A DNA stretch of 64,000 nucleotides, taken from a bacterium (GTDB lineage: Bacteria; Patescibacteriota; Gracilibacteria; Absconditabacterales; Absconditicoccaceae). The notes under the pieces are model-generated. The model was not told where the DNA came from. It made no database searches and was given only the letters and a program-made list of their open reading frames with translations. Within the stretch, counting starts at the first letter, position 1; each line of letters opens with the position of its first letter. Made by a program: the position numbers and the translations under genes. Below, one piece after another: positions 30,863 to 41,329 of this stretch. Where the stretch lies: NCBI GenBank assembly GCA_020627925.1, contig JAHDFY010000002.1:124001-188000 (forward strand), read 5' to 3'.

Positions 30863-30939
30863 GATAATCATAATTCTATATTAGTGGTTTTTGTTTATTA
30901 AGTCAATAGATTGTTGCTATTTATTATTTTGTCAATCAA

Positions 30940-30967
30940 AAAAATGTCAGTATTATACATACTGACA
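30940..30967 (-). terminator. Minus-strand terminator downstream of the 127-aa membrane protein
   Basis: Perfect 9-bp stem TGTCAGTAT / ATACTGACA, loop TATAC, followed on the minus strand by T7. It lies 114 bases after the stop at 31081. Confidence 0.7.
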
Positions 30968-31080
30968 CTAAATAAAAACTAGAAATAATAATTAACTTTA
31001 TAGTCCAGTTTTCACAGGCCACACACCTTATTTTTATCATAGATAAATTTTATTAAATTCAAGAGGCCTTCTTACTTTTG

Positions 31081-31464
31081 TTATTTTTTCTTGTCTTTTT
31101 TGAAAAAGTCTGTTGCGAGTAAATAAGCGAGAATTAAGAATGCTATACCTACTGCGATTTCTAGAGAAACAACAATGATATCCCACAAAATAGAAATACC
31201 AATCAATAGCGCTACTACTGCAAGAATTACGTGTGCGTTTGATTTAATGCCAAATGCAATTTTGCTTGCGTATTCTTTTGTCTTTTCAACATTTTTTTTG
31301 TTGACTGCTTTTGATACTGCTTTTCCTGCTTCGTTTGCCATATCATATGCTTTGTCTCCAATTTCGTTAACCATGTTTTCTGCGTCTTTGAGTGTCTTGT
31401 TTTTTTTGTGTGATGATTTTTTTTCTGTGTTGTTTGCCTTTGAGGCAGATTTTTTGATTGGCAT
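31081..31464 (-). CDS. Small membrane protein with Lys-rich N-terminal coil
   Basis: 127 aa. Residues 1-30 are very basic (KKSASKANNTEKKSSHKKNK). They are followed by an amphipathic helix (DAENMVNEIGDKAYDMANEA) and two membrane helices at about 77-97 and 100-118, ending KKDKKK. The layout resembles DUF883/YtxH-type stress or ribosome-hibernation anchors, but no diagnostic motif is present. No TGA used. Confidence 0.6.
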   Translation of the reverse strand: MPIKKSASKANNTEKKSSHKKNKTLKDAENMVNEIGDKAYDMANEAGKAVSKAVNKKNVEKTKEYASKIAFGIKSNAHVILAVVALLIGISILWDIIVVSLEIAVGIAFLILAYLLATDFFKKDKKK

Positions 31465-31549
31465 GATTTTTACCTATAAAGCTAAATATTGTCCACAATT
31501 ATAACCGTTATTGATTTTTTTGCAATATTCTCGTTATGTTTTCGGTTGA

Positions 31550-32713
31550 CTAAGAAGATGTTTTGGATGTGATTCGCCGATTAGATAGTGTTTCATCTCG
31601 CGCATAATGATAATTGTTTACATCAAATGGGTACTGCAGTGTTCCATCTTTTTGTATGAAATTATTTTTTATTCATTCTTGTAACAATATACAATCAATT
31701 GCTGTCTTATGCTGCTTACACTCTTTTATTTGTAGCGCTATCAATCATGAAATTTCAGGCTTTATACACAACAAATCTTGTGCACAGCTCTCTCATTTTC
31801 CCTTTTTTGTGATTTGTTGGCTTGCTTGCTGTAAGAGGTCAAGCGAGTAATTCATGATCGATTTATAGAGAAATTGCTGCTGCTCTTGTTGCTTTGCTTG
31901 GTTTTCTATAGAAATTTGATATTGAATAAATCGAAGAAGACTGCTTTTTTTGTAATTACCTGCTTGTCATGCTAAGATGGCTGGCATGAATGATGCCGAA
32001 CGAGGTGCGTCTTGCTGCAATGCAGCTACCCTAAAATATTTTTGTGCATTTGCCTCATCACGGAAGTATGTAAAATAATTGAACGCAAGATAATACGGTA
32101 ATTGATAATCTGGACATGGATTCAAGAGAGACGTGAACGCGTCCATCTTTTCCTTTTCTTTTGTATAAAATTTTTGCTGTATTAGATTATAGAATTTTTC
32201 ATCAGAAAGCTGTGTAATCGCTTGTATTTTGTTTCTATCACAATGACGCGTCACTCATTTTTCTCATAAAGCGATTATCTTGTTCTGATCTGACGTCAGA
32301 GTTGGCTTGTTGTGCGCATTGGTTTTTTGTTGAGGTCATAGAAGTTGCGCAAAAACATAAGGATAATACCAAGATGTTTCCAAGCTTGTCACAAAATCAA
32401 TGGTCTGTACAAAATAATCAGCATGTTGCGTGTGATCCTGCCCTCCCACATACAAAATGTGTTGTATTCGAGTCATTGTTGCCACAAATTTTTGAAAAGG
32501 CAAAATGCTACAAGAGGCACATTGTTTGCTATAATGAGCGATATGAACCGTATCAAAAATAGGAAAACTTAGGCGAGAACTTTGAAAAGAAGTTTGTTGT
32601 TGCGTGTATGAATGAGGATAATATTTTTTTGTAATTCAAAATAGGCTGCTATCATGTAAGAGCAGATGAGTCATGTACAGTAGTGTGATAGAAAGTCCAA
32701 GCCGATATTTCAT
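31550..32713 (-). CDS. Exported alpha-helical repeat protein of unknown function
   Basis: 387 aa. Short hydrophobic N-terminus (YRLGLSITLLYMTHLLLH), then a helical array with TPR-like turns (LPYYLAFNYFTYFRDEANAQ, YFRVAALQQDAPRSA). A cysteine pair occurs as QCASC. Five TGA glycines including ILAGQAGNYKKSS. I infer a helical-repeat scaffold outside the membrane; no named family can be assigned. It is divergent from the small membrane protein gene at 32811. Confidence 0.65.
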
Positions 32714-32810
32714 CAAGATTGTCAAGAGCTAATGTTTGCATTCGTATGATGACTTTTTATAAACAATTTTTGAAACTATAAAAGTATATTTTATTCTATT
32801 TTGCTACTAG

Positions 32811-33143
32811 ATGATGAAAAGTGTTATTTGGTCTCTTATTTTATTTATTGTTGGTTTTGGTTCATGATTTTATGTTGCTTTTCACAACATGGAAGATATT
32901 GTAGCTCAAAATTTTGATGTAATCATTGATCAAACGATTGATACTGTTTCGGGAGAATTGCAAAATTCATTGGGAGAAACTATTGGCTCTGGATCTTTGG
33001 ATCAGTCAGTTGACTCGTGGATTAATCAACAAAAACAACAAGTAAAAGATACACTTACTGCTGAAAAAGATAAACTAAAAGAATCAGTAAAATCGAGCGT
33101 TACTTCTTATGTTACCGAAAAAATTAATACTATTTTTCAATAA
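32811..33143 (+). CDS. Small membrane-anchored protein upstream of MoxR
   Basis: 110 aa. A single helix SVIWSLILFIVGFGSGFYVA (one Gly is TGA) and a soluble region that is acidic, then coiled coil (QQKQQVKDTLTAEKDKLKES). Starts at the tandem ATG 32811/32814. The MoxR-type ATPase gene begins six bases after its stop, so the two form an operon. It could be a membrane partner of the ATPase. Confidence 0.7.
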
Positions 33144-33148
33144 TATAT

Positions 33149-34312
33149 TTGTTCTCTAAACTCATTAGAAAAGTGCTGTATATGATTATTGCTTGCGTTA
33201 TTGTTCTCGGGGGTATTCTTCTTTTTTTGTATCTTTTGCTACAACAGAATCAAAAAGAAACCACCTCTACTCAAGAAGAAAATAAAAAATTTGTACATGA
33301 TGTGCAACAAAATTTGCTGAAGTCAAAAAAAACTTCAACCGAACTTGTTTCATTGATGGAAACATGACTTTCTACTATACAGTTTTCTCATAAGGAAATA
33401 CAACAGTTTGCTACTTTGATGGCGCAGCATATCGTGGGAATGCAAGAGTTGATCAACATTTTGGTCATTAGTTTATTTGCCAATGGTCATGTTCTGGTCG
33501 AGTGAGTGCCTGGTTTGGCCAAAACAAAAACGATTCACACGTTTGCTTCATTGTTGTGATTGGATTTTGCAAGAGTGCAGTTTACTCCAGATATGCTTCC
33601 TTCGGACTTGGTAGGGGTGGAAATTTTCAATAATAAAGAACAAACATTCGAGACGAAATTAGGACCTATTGTGTCTAATGTTTTGCTTGCTGACGAAATC
33701 AACAGAACTACTCCAAAAGTTCAGTCTGCTTTACTTGAATCGATGCAAGAACATCAAATTACCTTGTGAGGCCAAACATTCAAACTGCCCCAGCCATTTT
33801 TTGTTTTGGCAACACAAAACCCTATTGAACAAGAATGAACTTATGCCTTACCAGAAGCGCAGGTTGATAGATTTTTATGTAAAGCTTTGGTGAGCTACCC
33901 TAGCTTGGAACAAGAGCAACAAATGCTTTCGGTGCTTGAACAGGAAAAACAACTTACAACCAAAGATATTGTACTTACTGCAAAAAAAATTATGACAAAA
34001 AGAAAAGCGGTGGAAAATATCCAACTTTCTGATGAAATAAAACACTATATTACTCTTTTGGTAAGTGAAACGAGATCGCCTTTGTATAGCAAATATATTC
34101 GCTATGGTGCTTCTCCTAGAGGTTCGATTGCACTGATGAAAATGGCAAAAGCGGCAGCATATTTGCAAGGTAGAGACTCAGTTATTCACAAAGATGTGCA
34201 AATGATGATTCTACCTACATTGAGGCACAGAATATTACTCACTTATCAAGCAAAAGTAGAAAACAAAACAGCAGACATGATACTCAAAGAAATTGCAGAA
34301 AAAGTATCCTAA
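33149..34312 (+). CDS. MoxR-family AAA+ ATPase with N-terminal membrane anchor
   Basis: 387 aa. Residues 10-32 form a membrane helix ([20 protein letters not shown]) followed by a coiled-coil linker to about 75. Then comes a complete MoxR core: Walker A GVPGLAKT with Lys125 (first Gly is TGA), [12 protein letters not shown], Walker [10 protein letters not shown] (Asp182-Glu183) and sensor [18 protein letters not shown]. The arginine finger and lid follow. MoxR ATPases usually are soluble chaperones for vWA-domain partners. A vWA protein gene lies at 41330-42100. The frame opens at TTG 33149; GTG 33173 or ATG 33182 would shorten the helix only slightly. Confidence 0.88.
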
Positions 34313-34347
34313 TAAATGGATTTTTATTCTACATAGTATTATAGAAA

Positions 34348-34719
34348 ATGACTACATTTGATGAAATCCAACAGGCAATTAATGAGTTTGATCAGGCTCG
34401 CCAATGGACTGATTTGCATCCGGGAGATGTTGCCAAATCCATTGTTATTGAAGCTGCTGAGTTATTGGAACATTTTCAACGAGATAATTACAAAAAATGG
34501 GAAGAAAAAAATGTCCCTCAAAAAGATATGCAAGCAATTGCTCATGAGATTGGAGACTTGTTTTCGTACCTATTTAAATTTTGTCGTGAAACGTGACTCG
34601 ATCCTGTTGAATGTATTACCAACAAACTTGATAAAATTGCAAAAAAATACCCAGTCGATTATAGAGAAGAAGGATATTGGCAAATTAAAGCCAAGCACAG
34701 AAAAGAAGGGACAAATTAA
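34348..34719 (+). CDS. MazG-like nucleotide pyrophosphohydrolase
   Basis: 123 aa. The all-alpha NTP pyrophosphohydrolase pattern is present: SIVIEAAELLEHFQ and EIGDLFSYLFKFCRETGLDP, which give the E-x-x-E-12-x-E-x-x-D metal site. KLDKIAKKYPVDYREEGYW is the RS21-C6/dCTPase-like end. Probably removes abnormal nucleotides. A TATTAT hexamer lies five bases before the ATG. Converges with the DinB-like gene, the two stop codons overlapping by four bases. Confidence 0.88.
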
Positions 34720-35246
34720 TTTGTTAAATTTAAATTGAATTTTTTGTCGAAATATTTCTGATTTCCGCCAAATTTTGAACCTATTTCAATAATTTGACCA
34801 ACATGGATAAACATATGTGAAATAGATGATACCAGAGCTCCATACTTACTCATTTCAAAGCACTGAACGTTTACCTTTTTTTTTCGCTCATCTTGTGGTA
34901 ACGATTGGATAATTTTAATAATTTTTTTGATAGTTGTTTTATATTTTTCGATTAATTCCTTTTTTGATATTTCTTTCTTTGTTTTAAATTCATTATTCCT
35001 CTGTCTTATATCCTTTTCTCACTCTATTGCTGAAAAAACATACTGTTGTACGTTACCAATAACGTGGTTTATCAAAATTCATGCAGAATTACCTGTTTGT
35101 AAAATATTGCTATTTCGAATTTCCTCTTCAGGTATTAACGCTAAATAATGAAGACATTGTTGAGAAAATATTTCTATATTTTTTATAATGGCTTCCAAGA
35201 ATACGTTGCTCATTAATTTTTGTATATTTTTATAAATCTTTATCAT
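34716..35246 (-). CDS. DinB-like protein (DUF1572)
   Basis: 176 aa. Contains the DUF1572 landmarks of the DinB four-helix fold: GNSAGILINHVIGNVQQYVF, the R-x-R-x-x-EF segment RQRNNEF, and LVSSISHMFIHVGQIIEIGSKFGG with a metal-binding-like H-x-x-x-H. Two Gly are TGA codons. These proteins are small metal-binding enzymes of mostly unknown reaction, some acting with thiols. ATG 35246 is chosen; an upstream ATG pair at 35309 would add a stretch that looks like promoter DNA. Confidence 0.72.
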
Positions 35247-35308
35247 ATAGTTAATAGTAGGTGATACTGAATTGAATACTAGTTTAAAATATACTATGTT
35301 TATCATCA

Positions 35309-35962
35309 TTATCTATAAAGATTTTTTATTGTTTTTTTTAGAATAATTTCACATTTATTTTTGTATATAATATTGTCTATGAGACGTATATAAAAGTAGT
35401 GTATTGTTTCTTTTCGTGTTTTGTAGCGTATTTGAGCATAAGAGTTGTTTTGCTTAGCTTTTGTAAGTCTTTCATTCAGCTTTTTTATGGTGTCAGGAAA
35501 ATCTTTAGGTGCTTTCTGCAAGAATATGGTTGCTTGCGAATACTTACCAACACGAATGAGTTTTGCTATACAGTTATGTCGAACAGACGAAAAACGTGGC
35601 AAATGTTGTAAACATTCCAAAAATCATAGTAACGAACGATAGTGATATGCCGCATGATGACTGCATTGTTTGTTGTAGCTTTTTATTCGCGGTAATTTTT
35701 CCAAAGAGACAGTAGTGAAGGGGTCTTTATCTTTGATATATTCTTGGGCTTGAGTTGGCTTTTTTTTTCTTACGTCAATCAGTACATCTTTTTCTTCTAT
35801 GTATACTGCTATATGGCCATTAAATAGAGCGTATTTATTGCTTATGTTGTTTTCACATAATTTTTGAGAAACACGTAAAGAAAACTCAACACAATTTTTG
35901 GGTATTTTTTTTTGGCGTAGCTCTTTGATTGTATCATTTAGTATTTTTTGCAAACTGTTCAT
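35309..35962 (-). CDS. Unknown soluble protein, 217 aa
   Basis: Starts MNSLQKILNDTIKELRQK; there is an earlier ATG at 35977. The first 70 residues include NCVEFSLRVSQKLCENN and a beta region (GHIAVYIEEKDVLIDVRKKK). The C-terminal half is basic and helical (KKLNERLTKAKQ, RKETIHYFYIRLIDNI). One TGA joins the halves; without it the frame would stop at 35624. No family recognised. The N-terminal part is weakly reminiscent of papain-fold effectors, but no catalytic set is visible. Confidence 0.55.
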
Positions 35963-36078
35963 GATTATACAATGCAAACAAAAAAGTTTTTGTGATTATA
36001 TTTTCTCTTTTGTCACAAATCAATATAATTCATTTTTATTCTAATTTCTGGGTTGCATCTGCTTGCCAATCTCCTATT

Positions 36079-36741
36079 ATGAGAGTTATGACAACTATCT
36101 ACATTGATGAAGCAGGGAGAGGTCCGCTGGCGTGACCAGTGAGTGTTGGCGTGATCATGCAGTTGGACGAGAATGTTCCGTCTGATTTTTTTTTATCGTT
36201 TGATGATAGTAAAAAATTAACAGAAAAAAAAAGAGAGGAACTCTATGATGTGATTCTTGATGATTCACGTTTTGCTTACGCTTGGGCATATAGTTCTGCA
36301 AAGCAGATAGACAAACATGGTATTATCAAAGCCCAACAAAAAGCCATAATCAAGGCGATTCACCGTATGCTTTCGCAGCATTTGTGAGTATCTATTGCTA
36401 TGTCGCTCACTGCAACCAAGCAATTACTGCAACAAGCGGGAATTTCGCTTATTTCGATTGATGGAAACCATACATTTGGTATTGATAAAAAATTAGAAGT
36501 GACTGTAGAAACAACCATCAAAGGAGATAGTCTTATTCCACAGATATCTATGGCGTCCATTCTTGCAAAAGTGACAAGAGATCGTTATATGAAAAAACAA
36601 GCAAAAAAGTATCCTTGCTATGGATTTGAGCAACACAAAGGTTATGGGACAAAAAAACATCGTGAAGCAATTGTTGCCAATGGTCCCTGCCCTCTTCATA
36701 GAATGACTTTTATTTATAATATATTACACCCATGAAACTAA
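36079..36741 (+). CDS. rnhB: Ribonuclease HII
   Basis: 220 aa. Removes ribonucleotides from RNA/DNA hybrids. IYIDEAGRGPLAGPV near residue 8 carries the catalytic Asp10-Glu11 (the Gly of LAG is TGA). SFDDSKKLTEKKREELYD is the second conserved block, SIDGNHTFG replaces the usual D-G, and ILAKVTRDRYM and GYGTKKH complete the pattern. The end runs through a TGA to TAA at 36741 and overlaps dtd by ten bases. Confidence 0.97.
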
Positions 36742-37181
36742 TTGTTCAGCAAGTAAAAGAAGCGTCTGTTTTGCTTGTCGATTCTCATGAACGTAGGTCG
36801 ATACAACAAGGTATTATTGTCTATGTGTGTTTTGAGTGAGAAGATGTAGATGTATATGGTTCCAAAATTGAAAAATCGATTAAGCTTTTGGGTAAAATGA
36901 AAATGCTCTCTTTGTGAAGTAGCAAAATAGATCAAACTTTGGCTGACGTGAATGCAGAACTGCTTATTATTTCTAATTTTAGTATTGCGGGTCGCATGAA
37001 AAAATGAACTAAGGTTGATTTTTCTAGATCTGCTTCGTATGATGAAGCTCTACATATGTACAATGATTTTGTTTTGGCGATAAAAAATGCTGGTTATTCG
37101 TACAAAACAGGAGAATTTGGTGCAAAAATGCAAATTGATTCGAGCGTTTATTGACCGCTCAACTACATTATTGAAATGTAA
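36732..37181 (+). CDS. dtd: D-aminoacyl-tRNA deacylase
   Basis: 149 aa, standard length. Frees tRNA from D-amino acids. Recognised by LLIISNFSIAGRMKKGTKVDF (the SQF-x-L region, here SNF), YDEALHMYNDFV and TGEFGAKMQIDSSVYGPLNY (the N-x-GP trans-proline loop normally NDGP is VYGP with TGA-Gly). Translationally coupled with rnhB. The SQ-to-SN change is notable but conservative. Confidence 0.9.
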
Positions 37182-37201
37182 TTTTTATTGGATACGACAC
37201 T

Positions 37202-37756
37202 ATGAAACTTGCTTGATATGACCATTGTAGTTTTTGTGGTTCAACCTCTATTGCTTGGGCTACCGGAGAAGCAAAATACACATGTAACACTTGTCATAAG
37301 ACAACTTTTTTAAACATTGCAGCGGCAGCTGGATGTTTTTTGTATGACGAACATTGATCAGTTCTTTTGGCAAAAAGAGGAAGAGATCCATGGAAAGGAA
37401 AATATGATGAGCCAGGAGGTTTTATGGACTTAGCTGATCGTAATGCGGAGGAAACTGTCGTAAGAGAGCTTCAAGAAGAATTATGAATTACTATTCAAGA
37501 AGATAGATTACACTACCTTGCAAATCATACGATGACTTACCATTACAAAGGTCGTGATGTTCCTGATTGTGCACTTGTCTTTTATGCAAAAATTTCAGAA
37601 GAAGAAAAAAAACAAATTACGGCTGCTGATGACGTTGCGGCTGTTCGTTGGGTGAATGAAGAAGACTTTGATGATTCGATGATGGCTACTCCATCACACG
37701 CAGTACTTGTGAGAAAAGTCTTTGCCATTGCAAAAGAAAACAAAAACAGAGCTTAA
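37202..37756 (+). CDS. NUDIX hydrolase with zinc ribbon
   Basis: 184 aa. N-terminal zinc ribbon with Cys9, Cys12, Cys28 and Cys31. It is followed by a NUDIX domain whose box runs GGFMDLADRNAEETVVRELQ then EELGI (Gly is TGA). The Cys4-NUDIX layout is that of NudC-like and related ADP-ribose/NADH pyrophosphatases. Substrate cannot be fixed. Third gene of the rnhB-dtd run; its TAA overlaps the stop of the convergent hydrolase gene. Confidence 0.92.
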
Positions 37757-37776
37757 TTGCTCTGTTTTTGTTTTTC
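37741..37776. terminator. Bidirectional terminator overlapping two stop codons
   Basis: AAAAACAGAGC / GCTCTGTTTTT stem with the convergent stop codons (TAA and its reverse) placed in the loop at 37753-37756. T-runs flank both sides. Confidence 0.85.
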
Positions 37777-39108
37777 TACTGTGTTTATTCGCGCAAAAAA
37801 TGCTTGGTTATATAGTTCAGGTTCGTCCATGTACGGTGTGTGATTTGATTCAGCAAAAGTTTCAATATGAGCATAAGGAAGTAATTTTTTCATCTCATTG
37901 GCAAACTTAATATCAATGACGCTATCTTTTTCTCCATGGGTAATGAGTGTTGGTATTTTGTGCCTTGTTAATTTTTTAAGTACTTCTTGATTTTTTTTGA
38001 CTTTAGCTGTTGATTTTGCCATATGAGAAATCCATTGCAAGTTGTCATCAGAATGAATCAATGATCTGAGATAATCAACCATGTTTTTGGGAACTTGCTC
38101 CGCATTGTGAAAATAACTATCTGCGTACCTTGTAATAAAAGACGTTCATCAGTCTTCAGATGTTCTGATGCGTTTAGATAAGGTTGTTAATGTTTTTGCA
38201 ATTCTTTCGTCACTTTTGAGTCCAGCAGATCCACAAAGAATCAATGATTTAATTTTTTCAGGATGCTCCTCTGCTAGCATAAACGCAACTTGCCCACCAA
38301 TTGATGATCCATGTAAATGAACAGGAGAAGAAATGTTGATGTGATCAAAAAATGCGGTAATATATTCTATCGTGGAAGAGATGTCAGGATCATCTGTTTT
38401 GTTTAATTCTTTAGAATTGTGAAACAACTGAAGCGATATCATGTGCGTTGCATTGTCTGTATGTGCGGCGTGCTGTCTTAGAAAATCTTCTTTAGAGCCT
38501 ACCAACCCATGGATATTAATGATTTTGTTTTTTGCTATTTCATTTCCTGATTCTAGAGTCTCAAAATACCTTTGATTCTCTTTATCAAAATAAAAATTTT
38601 TCCAATAAGGCATTGTTCGATTTTCTATATTCCAATCGATAACTTCTTCCAAATTTTGCTTGATTCGTCACAAATCATCAGTGAGAGCAAACAAATACAA
38701 AAATTCTTTTCGATGATCAAAGCGAGATTGTCCATTTTGTAGAAGGAAGTTAGTTTTTTCTATAAAACTACTGTTTTTATCAAGAGAAATCTCTTTTTTG
38801 TCGTAAATTTCTTGTATTTTTTGTCGTATCTGCTCGCGATATGGTGAAGAAAAATCTTTATAAGTTGCATTGGAATAGACTTCTGTAATAAGATCGTTTG
38901 CAACTGCTTGCATGTATAAACCTATTGTATGAGTTGTTTCTATTTGTGATGGTATTGCTAGAGCTTCTATTAACTCGCTTTTATTGTTTTGCTCTGCTAT
39001 TTTTTGAAAGCCTTCTATCATTTGTGTTCATAGTTCTTGTTTTTTTTGTTCAATTGTTTTTTGTTTTTCATATTTTTCTATTATGTCTGTATACAAATCG
39101 GTTTCCAT
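37753..39108 (-). CDS. Alpha/beta hydrolase with long N-terminal extension
   Basis: 451 aa. The hydrolase core spans about 190-440: INIHGLVGSKEDF, nucleophile elbow LHGSSIGGQ, a lid region, the acid in LITHGEKDSVID and the histidine in ESNHTPYMDEPE. The first 170 residues are helical, charged and unrelated to the hydrolase fold, perhaps a binding or regulatory domain. Two TGA glycines. Substrate unknown; likely an esterase or acyl-transfer enzyme. Confidence 0.82.
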
Positions 39109-39210
39109 ACTTATCAAGTTCAAGGTAAATCGTTATATTTTATATAAAACTAAAAACCAAAAACAAGAGAAGTCAAATAGAAAACATATTGCGTGAAATT
39201 CTTGAATAGA

Positions 39211-39246
39211 AAAAAATAAATGAGCTTAGCTCATTTATTTTTTATC
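39211..39246 (-). terminator. Terminator overlapping the dnaA stop codon
   Basis: AAATAAATGAGC / GCTCATTTATTT perfect stem, 3-base loop, flanked by A and T runs. Confidence 0.85.
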
Positions 39247-40795
39247 TTTCTAATTGTTCCATAACAACATTGTAATCATGAGAGAGATTTTTGTCATGTT
39301 TGATCTTTTTTGTGAAGTTGTTGAGAGCGTAAATTACTGTTGCGTGATTTTTACCCCCAAAGTAATCTCCGATTCTTTCTAGTGTCCATGAGAAATGTTT
39401 TTTGGCGATGACCATTAGCATTTGTCTTGCTTGTGTGATGGCTTTTTTTCTTTTAGGAGACTTGAGATCCTCTACTGAAATATTGTAGTAGGTTGCAACA
39501 AACTCTACTATCTTTGTGTAACTCATAATACTTCTTGTGTTCATTTGTGTGATTTCCCTAATTACTTGCTTATCTTCATTGTCTACTTTATATCCTAAGG
39601 TTTTGAGACAATCAAACATGTCTTTTTCGCTTAGTTCCATTCCTGTAATTGTTTTTCTTGTCATGATGATATTGAGTGCTCCTTCTAGCTCTCTGACATT
39701 ATTTTTGATTGATTTTGCGATGATTGTTAGCAGATCAAATCAAATGCTTTCTCCTTTTGCTGCGAGTTTGCTTTGAAGGATAGCAATTCTTGTTTCATAG
39801 TCTGGTTTTTGAATATCTGCTACTAATCACAGAGCAAAACGACTTTTTAATCTTGCTTCGATGTTGTTGAGTTCTTTTGGTGGGCGGTCTGAGGTAAGTA
39901 TTACTTGTTTGTTTTTCATATGAAACTCATTGAATATGTTGTGGAATATTTCTTGCGTTTTGTCTTTGTCTGCAAGGAATTGTACGTCATCGATAAGCAA
40001 TACGTCGATATCATCGAACACACGCATGAGATTGTTCAGTTTGTTTTTTCTAATAGCAGAAATAATTTCGTCAATTAACTTTGTTGCTGGTAGATACAGA
40101 ACGTTTCTGTCCGGGCTATTTTGCAAAATATGATTTGCTATAGCGTGCATCAAGTGTGTTTTTCCTAGTCCAACACTTCCATAGATAAAAAGTGGGTTGT
40201 ACACTTTACCTGGTGTTTCTGCAACTGCTTTGGCAGCAGAAAGGGCAAAATTATTGTGTGCTCCAGTAACAAAATTATTGAACGTATAGTGTGGAGAAAT
40301 TTTGATTCCAAATTGTGAAGCGAGCTTGCTTGATTGAGATGTATTGTTTTTTAGCTCCTTTGCTTCTTGTTTTGGTAATTTGATTTTGAGAAGTTTTTTC
40401 ATGTCTATTTGTAGATCATTGTTTGGTCTTTGAAATGGTGTGTAGACATGATAATCCAAAGTAAATTGTGGGTTGTATGAGACACTTATTGCCTTTTTTA
40501 GACCTTTGTGAAAAAATTTTTTTACTTGCAAAAGTACAAATTCATTAGGAACACCGACATGCACCTTTTTGTCTTTTTCATCAATTGCTATGATACCACA
40601 TTTGCAAAGAAATGATAAGATCTTTTTTTGGTCTTGATCTCTTGAAAGTTCTTCAATCGATTTTGCCCAAACGTCGCGTAGGGATCCTTTTTTCTCGTCT
40701 GTGTATGTTGGTATTAGATCAAGAAGCATTACACTCAAATGGATGAAGTCGTAAAGATTTGTTGGATGGGTGGTAAGGTAAGTAGACTTTTCCAT
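39242..40795 (-). CDS. dnaA: Chromosomal replication initiator DnaA
   Basis: 517 aa. Domain I (1-110) is divergent. The AAA+ core has NPLFIYGSVGLGKTHLMHAI (Walker A), VLLIDDVQFLADK (Walker B), the initiator-specific motif around EIISAIRKNKLNNL and sensor I LTSDRPPKEL. The C-terminal DNA-binding domain has MTRKTITG ... SPKRKKAITQARQMLM and the signature FGGKNHATVIYA. Only one or two TGA codons. A 534-base non-coding stretch with repeats lies immediately upstream. Confidence 0.98.
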
Positions 40796-41329
40796 TAGAA
40801 AAATAATACTATGCAGTACTAGAAATTGTGAAAAACTAATACTGATAGATTTATTGTTTGCGGATTATTGGTGGAGAGGAGAAAAACGTTCGTGTGGTAT
40901 TTTTTGTGTAATATGTTTACACTGATTTTGTACTACTTTTGCAATTGAATATGTAGGCAGAATAGTTCTTGTAAACTTATTGAAGTCGATGTTTACTAGT
41001 AATTAATTGCTAAGTTTCTTCAAAAAATTTGATAGAAATTACCAACCATTTTTTTGTAAATTCGATGAGTTTATAGACAAATTCATTTCCATATTTTTGT
41101 AGCAATTTCCTTTTATCTTTTCGGTTTGTTCATTCCAGATAATTGTGTTTCCAAACCGCTATCTTTTTGGTTCTACTTTTCGATTTTTTTGACTTGACTC
41201 AGTTTGATAAACTAGTTCTCCATAGGTCGCTTGCTGTAATTTTATTTATTATATCTATCTCATGGACAAATTTTGAATAATATATTTTGTCTATTTTTCT
41301 TTGCTATGATTCTTGTTTTTGGACGATTT
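40796..41329. other. Long non-coding stretch upstream of dnaA, origin candidate
   Basis: 534 bases without a credible gene between dnaA and the vWA gene, both on the minus strand. It contains three copies of TGTTTAC or its complement within 85 bases (40914-40920, 40971-40976 as GTAAAC, 40990-40996) and AT-rich tracts nearer 41215-41290. The usual DnaA box TTATCCACA was not found. Position next to dnaA, AT content and clustered short repeats are what an origin would show; this remains an inference. Confidence 0.35.
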
